A stretch of DNA of 64,000 nt from Streptomyces antimicrobicus (GCF_020532625.1 NZ_JAJAUY010000002.1:62001-126000), one strand, 5' to 3'. Positions 33,070 to 44,324 are shown, counted from the stretch's first letter. Notes: generated by a model from the letters alone, not told the origin. A program made the numbers and translations.

Positions 33070-33930
33070 CTACGCGTGGCCGGCGGGTACGTCGACCGGG
33101 TCCGCGGCCAGGACCCACAGGTGGCCGCTGCCGCAGGGAACCCTGCGGCCGGTGCCTGCGGGCGGCTGGTGCAGCGTGGTGCGCCGCAGGCGCCAGCGGG
33201 CGCCGTCGATGAGTGCGACGGGGCCCTGGACGCGCGGATGGTGGCCGGCGATGTTCCAGGCACGGACCTGGGTGTGGATGTGGTGGGCGTCGGCGGACCA
33301 GTCCACCGTGGCGTAGCCCTGGTCGAAGAACCCTGCCCAGGTGCCTGCCCGTTCGGGTTGGGGTTCGCCCGGTTCGCCGTCCACCAGGCGCTGGAGCACT
33401 CCGGGCAGGAGGGCGGTCGCGGTGTCCAGCACCTTGGTGTTGACGCCGGTGAAGGACCACAGGGTGTCGTCGAGGGGGATGGTGGTGCGGGCGAGGATGT
33501 TGCCGGTGTCGAGTTCGGCGTCCATCCGGTGCCATGTGACACCGATTCGGTGCTCGCCGTTGCGTACCGCCCAGCCCACCGGGTTGGGGCCGCGATAGGC
33601 GGGCAGGTCGGACGGGTGGCAGTTGACGGTGCCCAGGCGGGGGGCGGTGACGGCCTCTGCGGGGAGTTTGCGGGGGTAGCCGTAGCTGACGGCCACGTCG
33701 GGGGCGTAGGCGCGCAGCAGTGCGGGGAGGGAGTCGGTGCGGGCGGGCACGACGAGGTCGACGCCTCGGGGCAGGTCCTGTTCGCCGAGGACGTGGCCGG
33801 GCCAGTCGGCGGGGCGGCGGTGGCCGATGACGACGGGGACCTCGTGGCCCAGGGAACGCAGGGCCTCGACGAGCGGGGGTGCGGTCTGCGGCAGGGCCGC
33901 GACGACGGCGATGCGCAAGGGGGCGGTCAC
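33070..33930 (-). CDS. stand-alone formyltransferase of the NRPS operon (286 aa)
   Basis: GTG 33930 overlaps the end of the MbtH gene by 4 bases. The Formyl_trans_N domain shows the catalytic Asn and His in LGTVNCHPSDLPAYRGPNPV and the catalytic Asp in MDAELDTGNILARTT. It thus should use N10-formyl-tetrahydrofolate to formylate an amine or hydroxylamine. The C-terminal part (FFDQGYATVDWSADAHHIHT, VRAWNIAGHHPRVQGPVALI) matches the Formyl_trans_C-type fold of amino-sugar and fMet-tRNA enzymes. It is far from the housekeeping fmt context, so formylation of the NRPS product or of a building block is the likely job. No N-hydroxylase gene is in view. Confidence 0.88.
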   Translation of the reverse strand: MTAPLRIAVVAALPQTAPPLVEALRSLGHEVPVVIGHRRPADWPGHVLGEQDLPRGVDLVVPARTDSLPALLRAYAPDVAVSYGYPRKLPAEAVTAPRLGTVNCHPSDLPAYRGPNPVGWAVRNGEHRIGVTWHRMDAELDTGNILARTTIPLDDTLWSFTGVNTKVLDTATALLPGVLQRLVDGEPGEPQPERAGTWAGFFDQGYATVDWSADAHHIHTQVRAWNIAGHHPRVQGPVALIDGARWRLRRTTLHQPPAGTGRRVPCGSGHLWVLAADPVDVPAGHA

Positions 33931-34136
33931 CGGTCGGCTCCGGCGGTGCGCAGCGAGCGCGGCCGCTGGTCGCTCCAGTGGGCCTCGATCCAGGCCAGGC
34001 AGGTGGCGCGGTCGGCGGGTGCGTGGGCCTGCTGCCAGCCCGCCGGGGCGGGGAGGTGGGCGGGCCACAGGCTGTGCTGGTCCTCGTCGTTGGTGAGGAC
34101 GGTGAAGGTGTGGCGAGGGTCGTCGAAGGGGTTCAT
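33927..34136 (-). CDS. MbtH-like NRPS chaperone (69 aa)
   Basis: A complete MbtH-like protein: [40 protein letters not shown], then [17 protein letters not shown]. The invariant Trp residues and the NxExQxSLWP motif (here [10 protein letters not shown]) are present. MbtH proteins bind and activate adenylation domains, so this one probably supports the adjacent synthetase. It overlaps both neighbours by 4 bases (start in the NRPS end; end in the formyltransferase start), so stoichiometric co-translation is likely. Confidence 0.95.
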   Translation of the reverse strand: MNPFDDPRHTFTVLTNDEDQHSLWPAHLPAPAGWQQAHAPADRATCLAWIEAHWSDQRPRSLRTAGADR

Positions 34137-37100
34137 CGGCGTTCCTGGAGGGTGGCGTCGGTGGTCGTGTCAGGGATGACGTCGGTGGTCGTGGCGGGGG
34201 TGACGTCGGCGGTGGTGTCCGCGGTGGTGTCGGTGGTCGTCCCCGTGCCGGCGTCGGTGGTGAGGGCGGCGGCGAGGGCTGCCGGGGTGGGGTGCTGCAT
34301 GACCTGCGCGAGGGTCGCCGCGGGGGTGAGGCGTTCGCGGAGGCGTTGGAGGAGGCGGGCGGCGAGCAGGGAGTGGCCGCCGAGATGGAAGAAGTTGTCG
34401 TCGATCCCGACCTGTTCCAGGCCGAGGACCTCGGCGACCGCCCGGGTGACGGTGCGTTCGGCGTCGGTGCGCGGCGGGCGCACGCGGTGCGGGGCCTGGC
34501 GGGGAGCGGGGAGGGCGCGGCGGTCGACCTTGCCGTTGACGGTGAGCGGCATCTCCTCCAGGACGACGATCTGGGCGGGCAGCATGAAGTCGGGCAGCAC
34601 GTGGGCGAGCTGGTCCCTGAGGGTGGGGCCGTCGAGCCTGACGCCGGTGGTGGCGTCGCCGGTGGTGCGGCCCACGGCGTACCCCGTCAGCTGCTTGCCG
34701 CCGCGCCCGTCGGGGTGGACGGTGACGGCGGCCTGGAGGACGCCGGGCAGGGCGGCGAGGGCGACGCGGACCTCGTCGGGTTCGATGCGGTGGCCGCGGA
34801 TCTTGACCTGGTCGTCGTTGCGGCCGGTGAACTCCAGCGCTCCGTCGGGCAGCCGGCGGGCCAGGTCGCCCGTGCGGTACATGCGGGTGCCGGGCGGGCC
34901 GAAGGGGTCGGCCACGAAACGCTCGGCCGTCAGGCCGGGCCGTCCGAGGTAGCCGCGGGCGAGCTGATCGCCGGCGAGGTAGAGCTCGCCGGTCAGGCCG
35001 TCGGGTACGGGGCGCAGCCCGGCGTCGAGGAGGCGTACGGTCGAACCGGGCACGGGGTGGCCGATCCCGGGTCGCGCGGGCCAGTCGTCGGGTTCGCCGG
35101 TGAGGGTGGCGGCGGTGACGACGTGGGTCTCGGCGGGGCCGTAGTGGTTGTGCAGGCGTTTGGCCCCCTTGGCGCACAACCGGCGCAGGTGCGGGCCGAC
35201 GACGAGGGCTTCGCCCGCCTGGACGAGGTGGCGCAGGGCGGGGAGCGTCTCGCGCTCGCCGTCGGCGAATTCGCACAGGGCGGCCAGTACGGGGGTGGGG
35301 GCGAAGAGTTCGGTGACCTCGTGCTCGTCGAGCCAGGCGCACCAGGCGGCGGCGTCGGCGCGGGTGTCGGCGTCCGGGACGGCGAGGGTACGTCCGGTGC
35401 ACAGGGCGGTGAGGACCTCCTGGGTGGCGACGTCGAAGGCCATCGAGGTGAACTGGGCGGTGACGGCGTCCGGTTCGGGCGGGAAGCGGTCGGCATGCCA
35501 GTCGACCAGGCGGTCGAGGGCGAGGCCGGTCATGACGACGGCCTTGGGCGTGCCCTGGGTGCCGGACGTATGGACCACGTACGCCGGGTGGTGGGGATGG
35601 CGGGCGCTACGGGTCCGGGGCGGGGCGGCAGCCGCGGGGCGGTCGGGGTCGAGGAGCATGCGGGGCAGGGCGGCGTCCACCTGGGCCAGCGCCTCGTCGA
35701 AACCGGGGTGGTGCAGCAGCAGGGCGGGGCGGCCTTCGGCGGCCAGGGCGGCGACGCGTGGGGCGGGGTGGCGTGGGTCGAGCCAGAGGTAGGCGGCGCC
35801 GGCCTTGAGGACGGCGAGCATCGCGGTCACGGCGTCGCGGCCGCGTCGCAGGCACAGGGCGACGACGTCCTCGGGGCCGACGCCGCGGGCGGCGAGGAGG
35901 TCGGCGAGGCGGTCGGCGGCGGTGTCCAGGTCGCGGTAGGAGAGCGTGCCGGTGGTGTCCTTCACCGCTGCTCTTCGGGGTGTGGCGCGTACGTGGGCGG
36001 CGAAGCGTTCGAGTACCGGGGTGGGAGGCGGGAGGGGGGTGGTGGTCGTGGCTGGGGCGTCGGCCGAGGCGGGGACGACCGGGCGGGCGGCGGGGGCGGT
36101 GAGGTCACCGGTCAGGGCGTCCAGGGCGGCCAGGAGCATGGTGCCGATCTGTCGGGCGCCGTCTTCCCCGAGTCGTTCGGGACGGTACTGCACGCGCACG
36201 GTGATCTGCTGTTCGGTGGGTGAGACCAGCAGGCAGAGGGGATAGTGCGTGCCGTTGTCGACGTGGCTGGCGGTGACCCGCACGCCGGCGCCCCATGCGG
36301 TGGCGAAGGCGTCGGTGTAGGTCTCCAGGACGGCGACGGTGTCGAAGAGCTCGCGCAGGCCGGTGGCCCGGGTGATCTCCGCCAGGCCCAGGTGCTGGTG
36401 CGGCATCATCGTCGTGCGCTGCTCCTGCACCGCGGCCAGCAGCTCGGCCCGGCTGCCGGTGGAGGCGTCGACGCGGACGGGGACCGCGTTGTTCATCAGG
36501 CCCACCATGGATTCCACGCCGTCCAGGTGCGGCGGGCGGTCGGCGACGACCGTGCCGAAGACCACGTCGGTGCGTCCGGTCAGCTGCGCCAGGGTCAGGC
36601 CCCAGGCGGCGAGGATCAGGGTGTTGAGCGACAGCGCGCGCTGCTGGGCCCGCGCGCGGACGGCGGCCGTGCGCTCGGGCGGCAGGTGCAGCACCACGGT
36701 CCGGGGGCGGCCGCGTACCTGCTCCGGGGTGCGGGTGTCCGCGGAGGTGAGCAGGGTCGGGCCGTCGATACCCGCCAGCAAGGTGCGCCACGCCTCCAGG
36801 GCCGGCGCGGGATCCTGCGCGGCGACGTACCGCAGGTAGCCGAGGGCGGACGGCCTGGGCGCGGGCTCGGGCGGGGTCGCGTCGCCGGCGGCGGCGCGCG
36901 CGTACAGGTCGGCCAGATCCGCCAGGGCGACCTGCATGGACCAGCCGTCCATGAGGATGTGGTGGTAGCTCAGCAGCAACCGGGACCGCCGCTCGGCCAG
37001 CCGCAGCAGTACGGCGCGCAGCAGCGGCGGCCGGGCCAGGTCCATGGGCGTCTCGCGGTCCCGTCGGGCCTCGTGCGCCGCGGCCTGCTCCCGCCCGGCC

Positions 37101-40100
37101 TCGTCCAGGGCGGTCAGGTCGATCTCCCGTACGGGGACGTGGACGGCCTCGGGCACGCTCTGGACGGCCCTGCCGTGGCAGTCCCACGCGAACCCGGCGC
37201 GCAGCGCGGGGTGTTGGGCGGTCAGGGCGGTCAGGGCCGCGCTCAGTGCGGAGCTGTCGACGGGGCCGTCGAGGTCCAGGACGGTTTGCACGTGGTAGGG
37301 GTCGGGGGCGTGGGCGTCCTGGTGGTGGTGCGCGTGGTACAGCAGCCCTTCCTGGAGCGGGGAGCAGGGCCAGCGCTCCGTACGCGTGGCGTGTGCGCCG
37401 GATGCGGCGGATGCATCGGATGCAGCGGCTGCCCCGGACGCGCGGGAGGGGGCGGATGCGCGGGAGGGGTCGGACGACGCGACGAGGTGCGTCAGGACCT
37501 CGGTCCACTCCTGGACGAGCCCGTGGACGTCGTCGGCGTCCACGAGGCGGGCGGCCCAGCGCCACACGGTGGTCAGGCGGGGCTCGCCGGTGCGCTCGTC
37601 GACGACGGCGTTGACCTCCAGCGGGTGCGAGAGGGGCTGGCGCGGGGCCCGGTGGATGCCCAGCACGGGCGCTTCGGCGGCGTACGGCCAGGGGTCGCGG
37701 CCCGGGATCGCGTACCGCCCGAGGTAGTTGAAGAGCAGGGGCCGCCCCGGCGCCCGGGCGAGCAGGCCGGAGGCCTGGGGGTGCAGGTGGCGCAGCAGCC
37801 CGTACGAGGCGCGGTCGGCGGGGACCTGCCGCCACTGGCGCTTCACTGCGTCGACCGCGTCGGTGAGTGCGGCGGCGTTCGCGGTGTGGGCGGAGGCGTG
37901 TGCGGCGGCGGTGTGTGCGGCGATGGCGTGCGCGGCGGGGTGGCCTGCGGCGCGTGGGGCGGAGGGGCGGCCGGGGTCGGTCGTGGGACGCGCGGCGGGG
38001 CCCGGGCAGGTGAGGCGGACCGGGAAGAGGCAGGTGAACCAGCCGACGGTGGCGGACACGTCGAGAGGGGTGCCGTGGACGGCGCTGTCGCGGCCGTGGC
38101 CTTCGGTGTCCAGCACCAGGGTGCGGCTGCCGCTACGGCGGGCGACGGCCACGGTCAGAGCCGTCAGCAGCAGTTCCTGGGTGGTGGCGTCGTAGTGCGC
38201 CGGGGCGGTGGTGAGCAGGGCCCGCGAGACCTCGGCGGGCAGCACGTGCTCCAGGGTGCGCGAGGTGGCGACGGTGTCTGCGCGGGCGTCGAGGGGTCCG
38301 CGGGCGGGCCAGGGCGTGGGGGCGGGTCGGGTGGCCGACTGCCAGTGCGGGAGCGTGGCCAGCACCTCGGTGCTGGTGGCGCGGGCGTTGTGGGCCGCCA
38401 CCCAGGCGCGGTAGGGGGCGGCCGTGCCCCAGGCTCCGAGGGCGTGCGGGTCGCCGGTGGCACGGGCGAGGTCGCCGACGAGCAGCTGCCAGGAGACACC
38501 GTCGACGACGAGGTGGTGCACGGCGAGGAGCAGCCGTCCGGGCCGCTGCGGGCCCGCGTCCCACCACACCGCGCGCAGGAGGTGTCCGGCGGGCAGGTCC
38601 AGGGCCTTCATGGCATCGCGCACGGCGTGGTCGACGTCGCGGGGCAACGGCTCGTGGCGGCGGGCCGGAGGGGCGTCCCCGCGCGGCGGGCGGCCGTCGG
38701 GGCGCGCCGCAGCCCGGTCCTCACGTCGCGGGGAACGCCGGTCCTCGTGCCGGGAAGGCCGGTCCTCGCGCGGGGAAGGCCGGTCCTCGCGCGGGGAGGG
38801 CCGGTCCGCTCCGTCCCGGCTCGGCGTCGGCCCGTCCCCGCGCTCCCTGACGTCGACGACCGTCAGCAGGTCCTCCGCCGACAGGGCGCCGGGGAGGAGG
38901 ACTTCGGGCTGCCAGATCGCTCCCGGACCGGTGGACGGCAGCCGGGTGCGCAGGGCGTCGTGCCGGTCCAGTACGGTCTGCAGGCCTCCGAGCAGGGCGG
39001 TGCGGGTCAGGCCGGCGGGGGTCTCCAGGAGCACCGACTGGACGAACTCCTCCACACCGTCGCCCTGTTCGCGCAGCCAGAGCGCGATCGGCGGCACCTC
39101 CAGGGTGCCGGTGGCCGAGCTGTGCAGCAGATCCGCGGCCGGGGCTGCGGCCTGGGCGGCGGTCGCGAGGGCCTGGGGGGTGCGCAGCCGGAAGACGTCC
39201 TGGGAACTGAAGGCGACGTTGTCCCGGCGTACCCGGCTGACCAGGCGCATCGCGGTGATGCTGTCGCCGCCGAGAGCGAAGAAGTCGTCCTCGGGGCCGA
39301 CCTCGGGCAGTCCCAGCACCTCGGCGAAGGCCGCGCACACCACCTGCTCGGCGCGGGTGCGCGCCGTCCCGGAGGGGGTGCGGGTGACGGCGGGCGCGGG
39401 CAACGCGCGGTGGTCCACCTTGCCGTTGACCGTCAGCGGCAGGGCGTCGAGCACCACGACGGCGGAGGGGACCATGTACTCGGGCAGCGTCCGCGCCAGC
39501 CGTTCCCGCAGGTCCTCTCCCCTCGTGCCGGTCGCGGACCGCTGGGGCACCACGTAGCCGACGAGCCTCTTGTCGCGGACGGTCACGACGGCCTGTGCGA
39601 CGCCGGGGCAGGCGGCCAGGGCGGCGCGCACCTCGCCCGGCTCGACGCGGTGACCGCGGATCTTCACCTGGTCGTCGTCGCGTGCGACGTACTCCAGTGA
39701 GCCTCCCGGGCCGCGTACGGCGAGGTCTCCTGTCCGGTACATGCGCGAGCCCGCCGGGCCGTGCGGGTCGGCGACGAACCGTTCGGCGGTCCGGGCGGGC
39801 ATTCCCAGGTAGCCGCGGGCGACCTGCTCGCCCGCCACGTAGACCTCGCCGCTCTCGCCCTCGGCGACCTCCGCGAGATCCGGGCCGAGGACCCTGACGG
39901 TGACTGCGGCCACGGCCGTGCCGATGGGGACCCGTGCCTGGGGCACCGGCCGGCCGGCGGGCAGCGGGTGCAGGGTGGTGAAGGTGGTGCATTCGGTCGG
40001 GCCGTAGACGTGACCGAGCGTCAACTGCGGGCAGGCGGCGCGGATGCGGGCGAAGGCACGCGGGTCGGCCGCCTCGCCACCGGTGAGGACGGTGTGCAGA

Positions 40101-40966
40101 CCGCGTAACGCGTCCGGGTCGTCCTCCGCGATCTGGTTGAACCAAGCGGTGGTCAGGAACAGCCCGGTGACGCCGTGGGTGCCGACGAGCGCGGCCAGGC
40201 GGTGGGCGTCCAGGCGGTCGTCGGCGGGCACGACGACCGTGCCGGCCCGGGTCAGCGGAAGCCACAGGTCGTGGCTGAGCGCGTCGAAACCGAGCGCGGA
40301 GACAAGGGCGGTGACCCGGTGACCGGGCCCGTCCCACCGCGGGTCGGAGGCGAAGCGCGCGAGGTTGCGGTGGGTGAGCTGCACGCCCTTGGGGCGGCCC
40401 GTGGAGCCCGAGGTGTAGAAGACGCAGGCGACCGCGTCCTCCTCCCCGTCGGACGGGCGCGCGGACAGGGGTCGGGTGGGGGTCCCGGAGGGAGCAACGG
40501 GAACGCCGAAGTGCCCTGGTGCGGAAGCCCCGTTGGCGCGGGGTGGGGCTTCGGCGGGTACGAGTGTCACCGCGCAGTCGGCGTCGGCCTCGATCGCGGA
40601 CAGCCGCTCCTGCGGTGTGCGCGGGTCCAGCACGACCGCGGCCGAGCCGGTCTCGAACACGGCCAGCAGGCAAGCGATCAGGCGGAACGAACGAGGCAGG
40701 CGCAGCGACACCGTGGCACCGGGTCCGGCGCCTGCCTCGCGCAGGCCGTCGGCCAGTTCGCGGGCCCAGCAGGACAGTTCGCGGTAGGTCCAGGAGGCGC
40801 CGCCTTCCTCGACCACCGCGGTCCGGTCGGGATGTCGCTGCGCCATGGACGCCACCGTCCGGTGCACCGGGGGCACTTGGGGCAGCGGGGGCACTGGAGG
40901 AACTGGAGGCACCGGGTCGGCACCAGCAGGAGGGGAGGGCACGGCTTCCGCCGTCGAAACGATCAT
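34133..40966 (-). CDS. bimodular non-ribosomal peptide synthetase, A-T-E-C-A-T (2277 aa)
   Basis: ATG 40966 is taken as start; a TTG at 40978 is possible and neither has a good Shine-Dalgarno. Domains: A1 about 35-530 ([13 protein letters not shown]), T1 with Ser in LGGDSITAM about 565, E about 625-1080 ([29 protein letters not shown]), C about 1197-1625 ([10 protein letters not shown]), A2 about 1650-2140 ([13 protein letters not shown]), T2 LGGHSLLAA about 2195. There is no thioesterase or reductase. By alignment to the GrsA pocket from memory, A2 reads D-V-Q-F-V-A-H-V-V-K, very close to proline codes. A1 reads D-A-H-F-L-G-V-T-F-K, an uncertain and probably aliphatic pocket. The expected carrier-bound product is D-Xaa-L-Pro. 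Release could be by diketopiperazine formation or a trans enzyme. Confidence 0.93.
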   Translation of the reverse strand: MIVSTAEAVPSPPAGADPVPPVPPVPPLPQVPPVHRTVASMAQRHPDRTAVVEEGGASWTYRELSCWARELADGLREAGAGPGATVSLRLPRSFRLIACLLAVFETGSAAVVLDPRTPQERLSAIEADADCAVTLVPAEAPPRANGASAPGHFGVPVAPSGTPTRPLSARPSDGEEDAVACVFYTSGSTGRPKGVQLTHRNLARFASDPRWDGPGHRVTALVSALGFDALSHDLWLPLTRAGTVVVPADDRLDAHRLAALVGTHGVTGLFLTTAWFNQIAEDDPDALRGLHTVLTGGEAADPRAFARIRAACPQLTLGHVYGPTECTTFTTLHPLPAGRPVPQARVPIGTAVAAVTVRVLGPDLAEVAEGESGEVYVAGEQVARGYLGMPARTAERFVADPHGPAGSRMYRTGDLAVRGPGGSLEYVARDDDQVKIRGHRVEPGEVRAALAACPGVAQAVVTVRDKRLVGYVVPQRSATGTRGEDLRERLARTLPEYMVPSAVVVLDALPLTVNGKVDHRALPAPAVTRTPSGTARTRAEQVVCAAFAEVLGLPEVGPEDDFFALGGDSITAMRLVSRVRRDNVAFSSQDVFRLRTPQALATAAQAAAPAADLLHSSATGTLEVPPIALWLREQGDGVEEFVQSVLLETPAGLTRTALLGGLQTVLDRHDALRTRLPSTGPGAIWQPEVLLPGALSAEDLLTVVDVRERGDGPTPSRDGADRPSPREDRPSPREDRPSRHEDRRSPRREDRAAARPDGRPPRGDAPPARRHEPLPRDVDHAVRDAMKALDLPAGHLLRAVWWDAGPQRPGRLLLAVHHLVVDGVSWQLLVGDLARATGDPHALGAWGTAAPYRAWVAAHNARATSTEVLATLPHWQSATRPAPTPWPARGPLDARADTVATSRTLEHVLPAEVSRALLTTAPAHYDATTQELLLTALTVAVARRSGSRTLVLDTEGHGRDSAVHGTPLDVSATVGWFTCLFPVRLTCPGPAARPTTDPGRPSAPRAAGHPAAHAIAAHTAAAHASAHTANAAALTDAVDAVKRQWRQVPADRASYGLLRHLHPQASGLLARAPGRPLLFNYLGRYAIPGRDPWPYAAEAPVLGIHRAPRQPLSHPLEVNAVVDERTGEPRLTTVWRWAARLVDADDVHGLVQEWTEVLTHLVASSDPSRASAPSRASGAAAASDASAASGAHATRTERWPCSPLQEGLLYHAHHHQDAHAPDPYHVQTVLDLDGPVDSSALSAALTALTAQHPALRAGFAWDCHGRAVQSVPEAVHVPVREIDLTALDEAGREQAAAHEARRDRETPMDLARPPLLRAVLLRLAERRSRLLLSYHHILMDGWSMQVALADLADLYARAAAGDATPPEPAPRPSALGYLRYVAAQDPAPALEAWRTLLAGIDGPTLLTSADTRTPEQVRGRPRTVVLHLPPERTAAVRARAQQRALSLNTLILAAWGLTLAQLTGRTDVVFGTVVADRPPHLDGVESMVGLMNNAVPVRVDASTGSRAELLAAVQEQRTTMMPHQHLGLAEITRATGLRELFDTVAVLETYTDAFATAWGAGVRVTASHVDNGTHYPLCLLVSPTEQQITVRVQYRPERLGEDGARQIGTMLLAALDALTGDLTAPAARPVVPASADAPATTTTPLPPPTPVLERFAAHVRATPRRAAVKDTTGTLSYRDLDTAADRLADLLAARGVGPEDVVALCLRRGRDAVTAMLAVLKAGAAYLWLDPRHPAPRVAALAAEGRPALLLHHPGFDEALAQVDAALPRMLLDPDRPAAAAPPRTRSARHPHHPAYVVHTSGTQGTPKAVVMTGLALDRLVDWHADRFPPEPDAVTAQFTSMAFDVATQEVLTALCTGRTLAVPDADTRADAAAWCAWLDEHEVTELFAPTPVLAALCEFADGERETLPALRHLVQAGEALVVGPHLRRLCAKGAKRLHNHYGPAETHVVTAATLTGEPDDWPARPGIGHPVPGSTVRLLDAGLRPVPDGLTGELYLAGDQLARGYLGRPGLTAERFVADPFGPPGTRMYRTGDLARRLPDGALEFTGRNDDQVKIRGHRIEPDEVRVALAALPGVLQAAVTVHPDGRGGKQLTGYAVGRTTGDATTGVRLDGPTLRDQLAHVLPDFMLPAQIVVLEEMPLTVNGKVDRRALPAPRQAPHRVRPPRTDAERTVTRAVAEVLGLEQVGIDDNFFHLGGHSLLAARLLQRLRERLTPAATLAQVMQHPTPAALAAALTTDAGTGTTTDTTADTTADVTPATTTDVIPDTTTDATLQERR

Positions 40967-41169
40967 GAGTGCATGCAAGCGAACCCTGACCGCCGCCCTG
41001 GGCCGGCCTCACCCGGGCGGCGCAACATCCTCATCCGACCGGGGGTCGAACGGTGCTGCGGTTGACAGCGTCCGACGGGGCGGGGGCACCCCGTCCTCCC
41101 CCGTACGGGGGAGATGTTTTCCCCTCGCGGGGGATCAAGCCCACCCGCCGAACGCGGTTCTCTGGACCC
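40967..41169. promoter_or_regulatory. divergent promoter region of NRPS operon and peptidase, with two G/C palindromes
   Basis: CCCCCGTACGGGGG (41098-41111) is a perfect 14-base palindrome, and TCCCC-TCGCG-GGGGA (41120-41134) a second of the same type, centres about 22 bases apart (two helical turns). TTGACA at 41062-41067 resembles a -35 box but has no matching -10. These are candidate operators for one or both divergent genes. Confidence 0.5.
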
Positions 41170-42645
41170 ATGAAGAACGCGAAGAGCACACCGACCACGC
41201 ACAACACCCAGCGGCCACCGGTCACGCGCAGGACGACGGCACGGACGAGGACGACATGGGCGACGACGACTGCCCGGACGAGGACGATACGACGCCTGGC
41301 CACCGTTGCGCTGACGGCGGTCCTGGGGCTGGGCGCGGCGACCGCCCCCGCCCCGGCTCTGGCCCTGGCCGAGGGCTCACCACCAGGTGGCGGCGACATC
41401 CGCGCGCGGATCGGAGCGGTTCCCGGGATGCAGCTGCTCGGCGAGCGCCAAGGAGCCCCGGGGCAGACCGTCCTGGACCTCTCCTTCCGCCAGCCCTCCG
41501 ACCACCGCCACCCCGACCGCGGCTCCTTCGAGCAGCGGGTGACCCTCGTCCACAAGTCGCTCGACAAGCCGATGGTGCTCTACTCGAGCGGCTACGACCT
41601 GGGCTCGTCCCCGCAGCGGCTGTCGGAGCCCGCCGTCCTGCTGGACGCCAACCAGATCACGACCGAGCAGCGGTTCTTCGGTACGTCCCGGCCGGCGAGC
41701 GGCGACTGGTCCACCCTCGACATCTGGCAGGCGGCGAGCGACCACCACCGGCTGATCAAGGCGCTGAAGAAGGTGTACGGCAAGGCGTGGATCTCGACGG
41801 GCGGCAGCAAGGGCGGCATGACTGCCGTCTACCACCGCCGCTTCTACCCCGACGACGTGGCCGGCACGGTCGCGTACAGCGCGCCCAACAACGTGGACGA
41901 CCGCGACGACAGCGCCTACGACGCCCGCTTGGAACAGCTCGGCACTTCCGAGTGCCGCGAGGCCCTCAGGAGCGTGCAGCGCCAGGCACTGGTGCGCCGT
42001 GAGGCGATGACCCAGCGGTACGGGCAGTGGGCGCAGGGAGCGAAGGCCACCTTCAGTACGGTGGGCAGCACGGACAGGGCCTTCGAACTCGCCGTACTGC
42101 GGCTGCCGATGATGTTCTGGATGCACCAGCCGGAGGGCGCCTGCGCCACGATCCCGCCGGCCGGTGCCACGGACGACGACACCCTTTACGCCTGGATCGC
42201 GAAGGTCACCCAGCTCCCGGTCTACGCCGACCAGACCCTCGCGGCGTACAGGCCGTACTTCTACCAACTGGGCACCCAGCTGGGCTACGTCCACTTCGCC
42301 GCCCCGCACCTGGCCGACCTGCTCCGCCATCCCGGGGTGCAGGAAGTGCGCTCCTACGTGCCGCGGGAGATACCGCTGCGCTTCCGGGCCGGGGCGATGG
42401 CGGACATCGACCGCTGGGTGCGGCTGCACGGGAGGACGCTCATGTTCGTCAACGGCGAGAACGACATCGCCGTGGCCGAACCCTTCCGCCTGGGCAAGGG
42501 GACCCGCGACTCGTACCTGTACGAGGTCCAGGAGGGCAACCACCACGTCTCGATCACGTCCCTGCGTCCGAACGACACCGAACGCGCCACCGCCACTCTC
42601 GCCCGCTGGGCTGCGGGCGGCTCAACCACCGCCACCGCCCGCTGA
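41170..42645 (+). CDS. secreted tripeptidyl-aminopeptidase-like serine protease, S28/PS-10 type (491 aa)
   Basis: ATG 41170 start. A Thr/Arg-rich lead is followed by a signal peptide (IRRLATVALTAVLGLGAATA, APAPALA). The catalytic domain has the nucleophile in ISTGGSKGGMTAVYHRRFYP (GxSxG as GGSKGG), YSAPNNVDDRDDSAYD typical of Streptomyces secreted aminopeptidases, and the C-terminal acid/His regions MFVNGENDIAVAEPF and VQEGNHHVSI. The family removes di- or tripeptides, often after proline, from extracellular peptides. It is divergent from the NRPS whose product is predicted to contain proline; a link in processing or self-protection is possible but unproven. Confidence 0.9.
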   Translation: MKNAKSTPTTHNTQRPPVTRRTTARTRTTWATTTARTRTIRRLATVALTAVLGLGAATAPAPALALAEGSPPGGGDIRARIGAVPGMQLLGERQGAPGQTVLDLSFRQPSDHRHPDRGSFEQRVTLVHKSLDKPMVLYSSGYDLGSSPQRLSEPAVLLDANQITTEQRFFGTSRPASGDWSTLDIWQAASDHHRLIKALKKVYGKAWISTGGSKGGMTAVYHRRFYPDDVAGTVAYSAPNNVDDRDDSAYDARLEQLGTSECREALRSVQRQALVRREAMTQRYGQWAQGAKATFSTVGSTDRAFELAVLRLPMMFWMHQPEGACATIPPAGATDDDTLYAWIAKVTQLPVYADQTLAAYRPYFYQLGTQLGYVHFAAPHLADLLRHPGVQEVRSYVPREIPLRFRAGAMADIDRWVRLHGRTLMFVNGENDIAVAEPFRLGKGTRDSYLYEVQEGNHHVSITSLRPNDTERATATLARWAAGGSTTATAR

Positions 42646-42796
42646 GGCGCACTTCACAGCACTCGAACAAAGGGAGGAGCAGTGCATTCAGGCAGCGGTG
42701 CGGGAACGGCGGTCCCGGCGAGGCGCTGCAGGGGCCGAGCGCCACCTCGCCGGTGCCCGTGGGGCCTGACCGCGGACCCGATCAAGGGCGGCGCAG

Positions 42797-43243
42797 CTAC
42801 CCCTGGTGGAGGAAGCTCCGCATGTCAGCGGCCAGCTGGGACATCTGCTCACCGGCTTCGAGGGTGGTGGCGACCGAGCACTCCCACGCGTCCTCGGCGA
42901 AGAGCCCGAAGCGCAGGCCCCAGCTCAGCTGGACATGGCCACCGGTGCGGAAGGTCGCCGTCAGGACGAGGTGATGGGTCACCCACGTCCTCTCCCCCTC
43001 CCATCCCCGGAAGTCCGTCGCCAGGTCGTCCAGGAACTCGGTCAAATCCCCGGCGCGGTCCCACACCGACACGTGCACCGAGTCGAGCCGTGCGCGCAGG
43101 CCGTCCGCCTCGACTTCCACCGCCAGCGTGATCTCGTGCTCGTCCAGGCGTGCCCAGTCGGAGAACCGGACGTACGTCGTCGGGGTCGTCGGGCTACGGA
43201 CGACGAGCTCGGACCGGTCAGCGGAAACATCGAACACACTCAC
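42797..43243 (-). CDS. DUF6228-like protein (148 aa)
   Basis: The likely start is GTG 43243 (MSVFDVSADRS), preceded by TATCGT about 8 bases upstream and no Shine-Dalgarno, which would fit a leaderless transcript. The protein is a beta-rich small domain: LVVRSPTTPTTYVRFSDWAR, EITLAVEVEADGLRARLDSV, FLDDLATDFRGWEGERTWVT, LTATFRTGGHVQLSWGLRFG. I recall similar Streptomyces proteins of the DUF6228 type, some next to toxin-like genes, where they may be immunity proteins; no toxin partner is visible here. Function unknown. Confidence 0.75.
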   Translation of the reverse strand: MSVFDVSADRSELVVRSPTTPTTYVRFSDWARLDEHEITLAVEVEADGLRARLDSVHVSVWDRAGDLTEFLDDLATDFRGWEGERTWVTHHLVLTATFRTGGHVQLSWGLRFGLFAEDAWECSVATTLEAGEQMSQLAADMRSFLHQG

Positions 43244-43502
43244 GTGCCGAACGATACGAGCACGCGGTACAGCCGTCGGCGCGGGGTCTCGGGCCGCCGC
43301 CACCGCTGTTCCTTCTCCTCGGCGTTCCGCGCCCGAGCCGACACTCGGCCCGGGCGTGGCGCCTCGTGTCGCGGGCGGGGACGGTGGAGTCGCGCACGAG
43401 GACGGCGGGGCCGGCGGGTGGCGCCGCTGCGTGACCGCCCCGGGTGTGCGGGCCGCAGGCAGGCTCGGGCCGCTGACCGGGCCTGCCCGGGGGTCGGCGG
43501 GG

Positions 43503-44324
43503 TCAGGCGAGGTTCTTCTCCATCGCGGCGACGTACTGCTTGATGGGGTGGTCGCGCAGGCCGTCGCCGGCGGGTGCCAGGAGGTCGGCGGTCGCGCCCT
43601 TGACCCGGTCGGTCAACGCGCCCAGCACCGGCATCGAGGAGCGGACGCGGCCGCTGGCGTCGATGTAGTGCAGGGTCTCCACGTGCGTGTAGGCGGGCTC
43701 GGGCGGCAGCTGCGGGACGATGTCGTTGTTGTTGACGTAGCGGTGCAGGCGGTCCTTGAAGCCCTTGTTGCAGGACGCCGCCAGGAGCCGGTCGCAGGTG
43801 CGGGGCTGGCCGTAGGTGTAGATGCCGTCGGCCTGCAGGCGCGGCTCCTCCAGGTACATGCGGCAGCCGGCCAGCATGGCGAGTGCGCCGCCGAGGCTGT
43901 GGCCGGTGAACCACACGGTCTGGTCGTTGTCGCGGAATTCGGCGACAGCGTCCTTGACGGTGGGGAAGATGGAGTCCAGGGCCTGACCGAAGCCGTAGTG
44001 GACGTAGCCGGTCCGGGCCGGCCCCGGCCACGGGGGTGTGGTGGCGTCCGAGAGCCAGTCGCGGATCTGCGCGGGCTCCGTACCCCGGAACCCGGTGATG
44101 ATCATCTTGTCGCTGGCGATCGTGTACGCCTGCGTGTCCTCCAGCGGGAACGGCGGCGTGAACCGCGTGTGGTGGTGACGCACCCGGTCGAAGCCCCAGT
44201 CGCGGGCCTTGGCGTCGATGGTGGCTTCGTTCTTGTAGGCGAGGTCGGCGGCCTGGACCATCCAGTACGCGAGCTGAGGGCTGTGCTTCGTGGCGGTGTG
44301 GTCGATCGTCGAGGGTGTGGACAC
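43503..44324 (-). CDS. class 3 lipase (273 aa)
   Basis: GTG 44324 start with GGGAGAA upstream. Lipase_3 family: the nucleophile elbow WFTGHSLGGALAMLAGCRMY, a preceding FRGTEPAQIRDWLSDATTPP (oxyanion/lid region, FRGT), the acid in VNNNDIVPQLPP and His in THVETLHYID. There is no signal peptide. Such enzymes hydrolyse mono- or triacylglycerols or phospholipids; whether this one is secreted by another route is unknown. It is monocistronic, convergent to nothing nearby, and the sialidase remnant lies upstream on the opposite strand. Confidence 0.9.
   Translation of the reverse strand: MSTPSTIDHTATKHSPQLAYWMVQAADLAYKNEATIDAKARDWGFDRVRHHHTRFTPPFPLEDTQAYTIASDKMIITGFRGTEPAQIRDWLSDATTPPWPGPARTGYVHYGFGQALDSIFPTVKDAVAEFRDNDQTVWFTGHSLGGALAMLAGCRMYLEEPRLQADGIYTYGQPRTCDRLLAASCNKGFKDRLHRYVNNNDIVPQLPPEPAYTHVETLHYIDASGRVRSSMPVLGALTDRVKGATADLLAPAGDGLRDHPIKQYVAAMEKNLA

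Noticed and set aside
41062-41067. TTGACA as a -35 promoter box
   Set aside because: No -10-like sequence is found at 16-19 bases; chance occurrence is likely.
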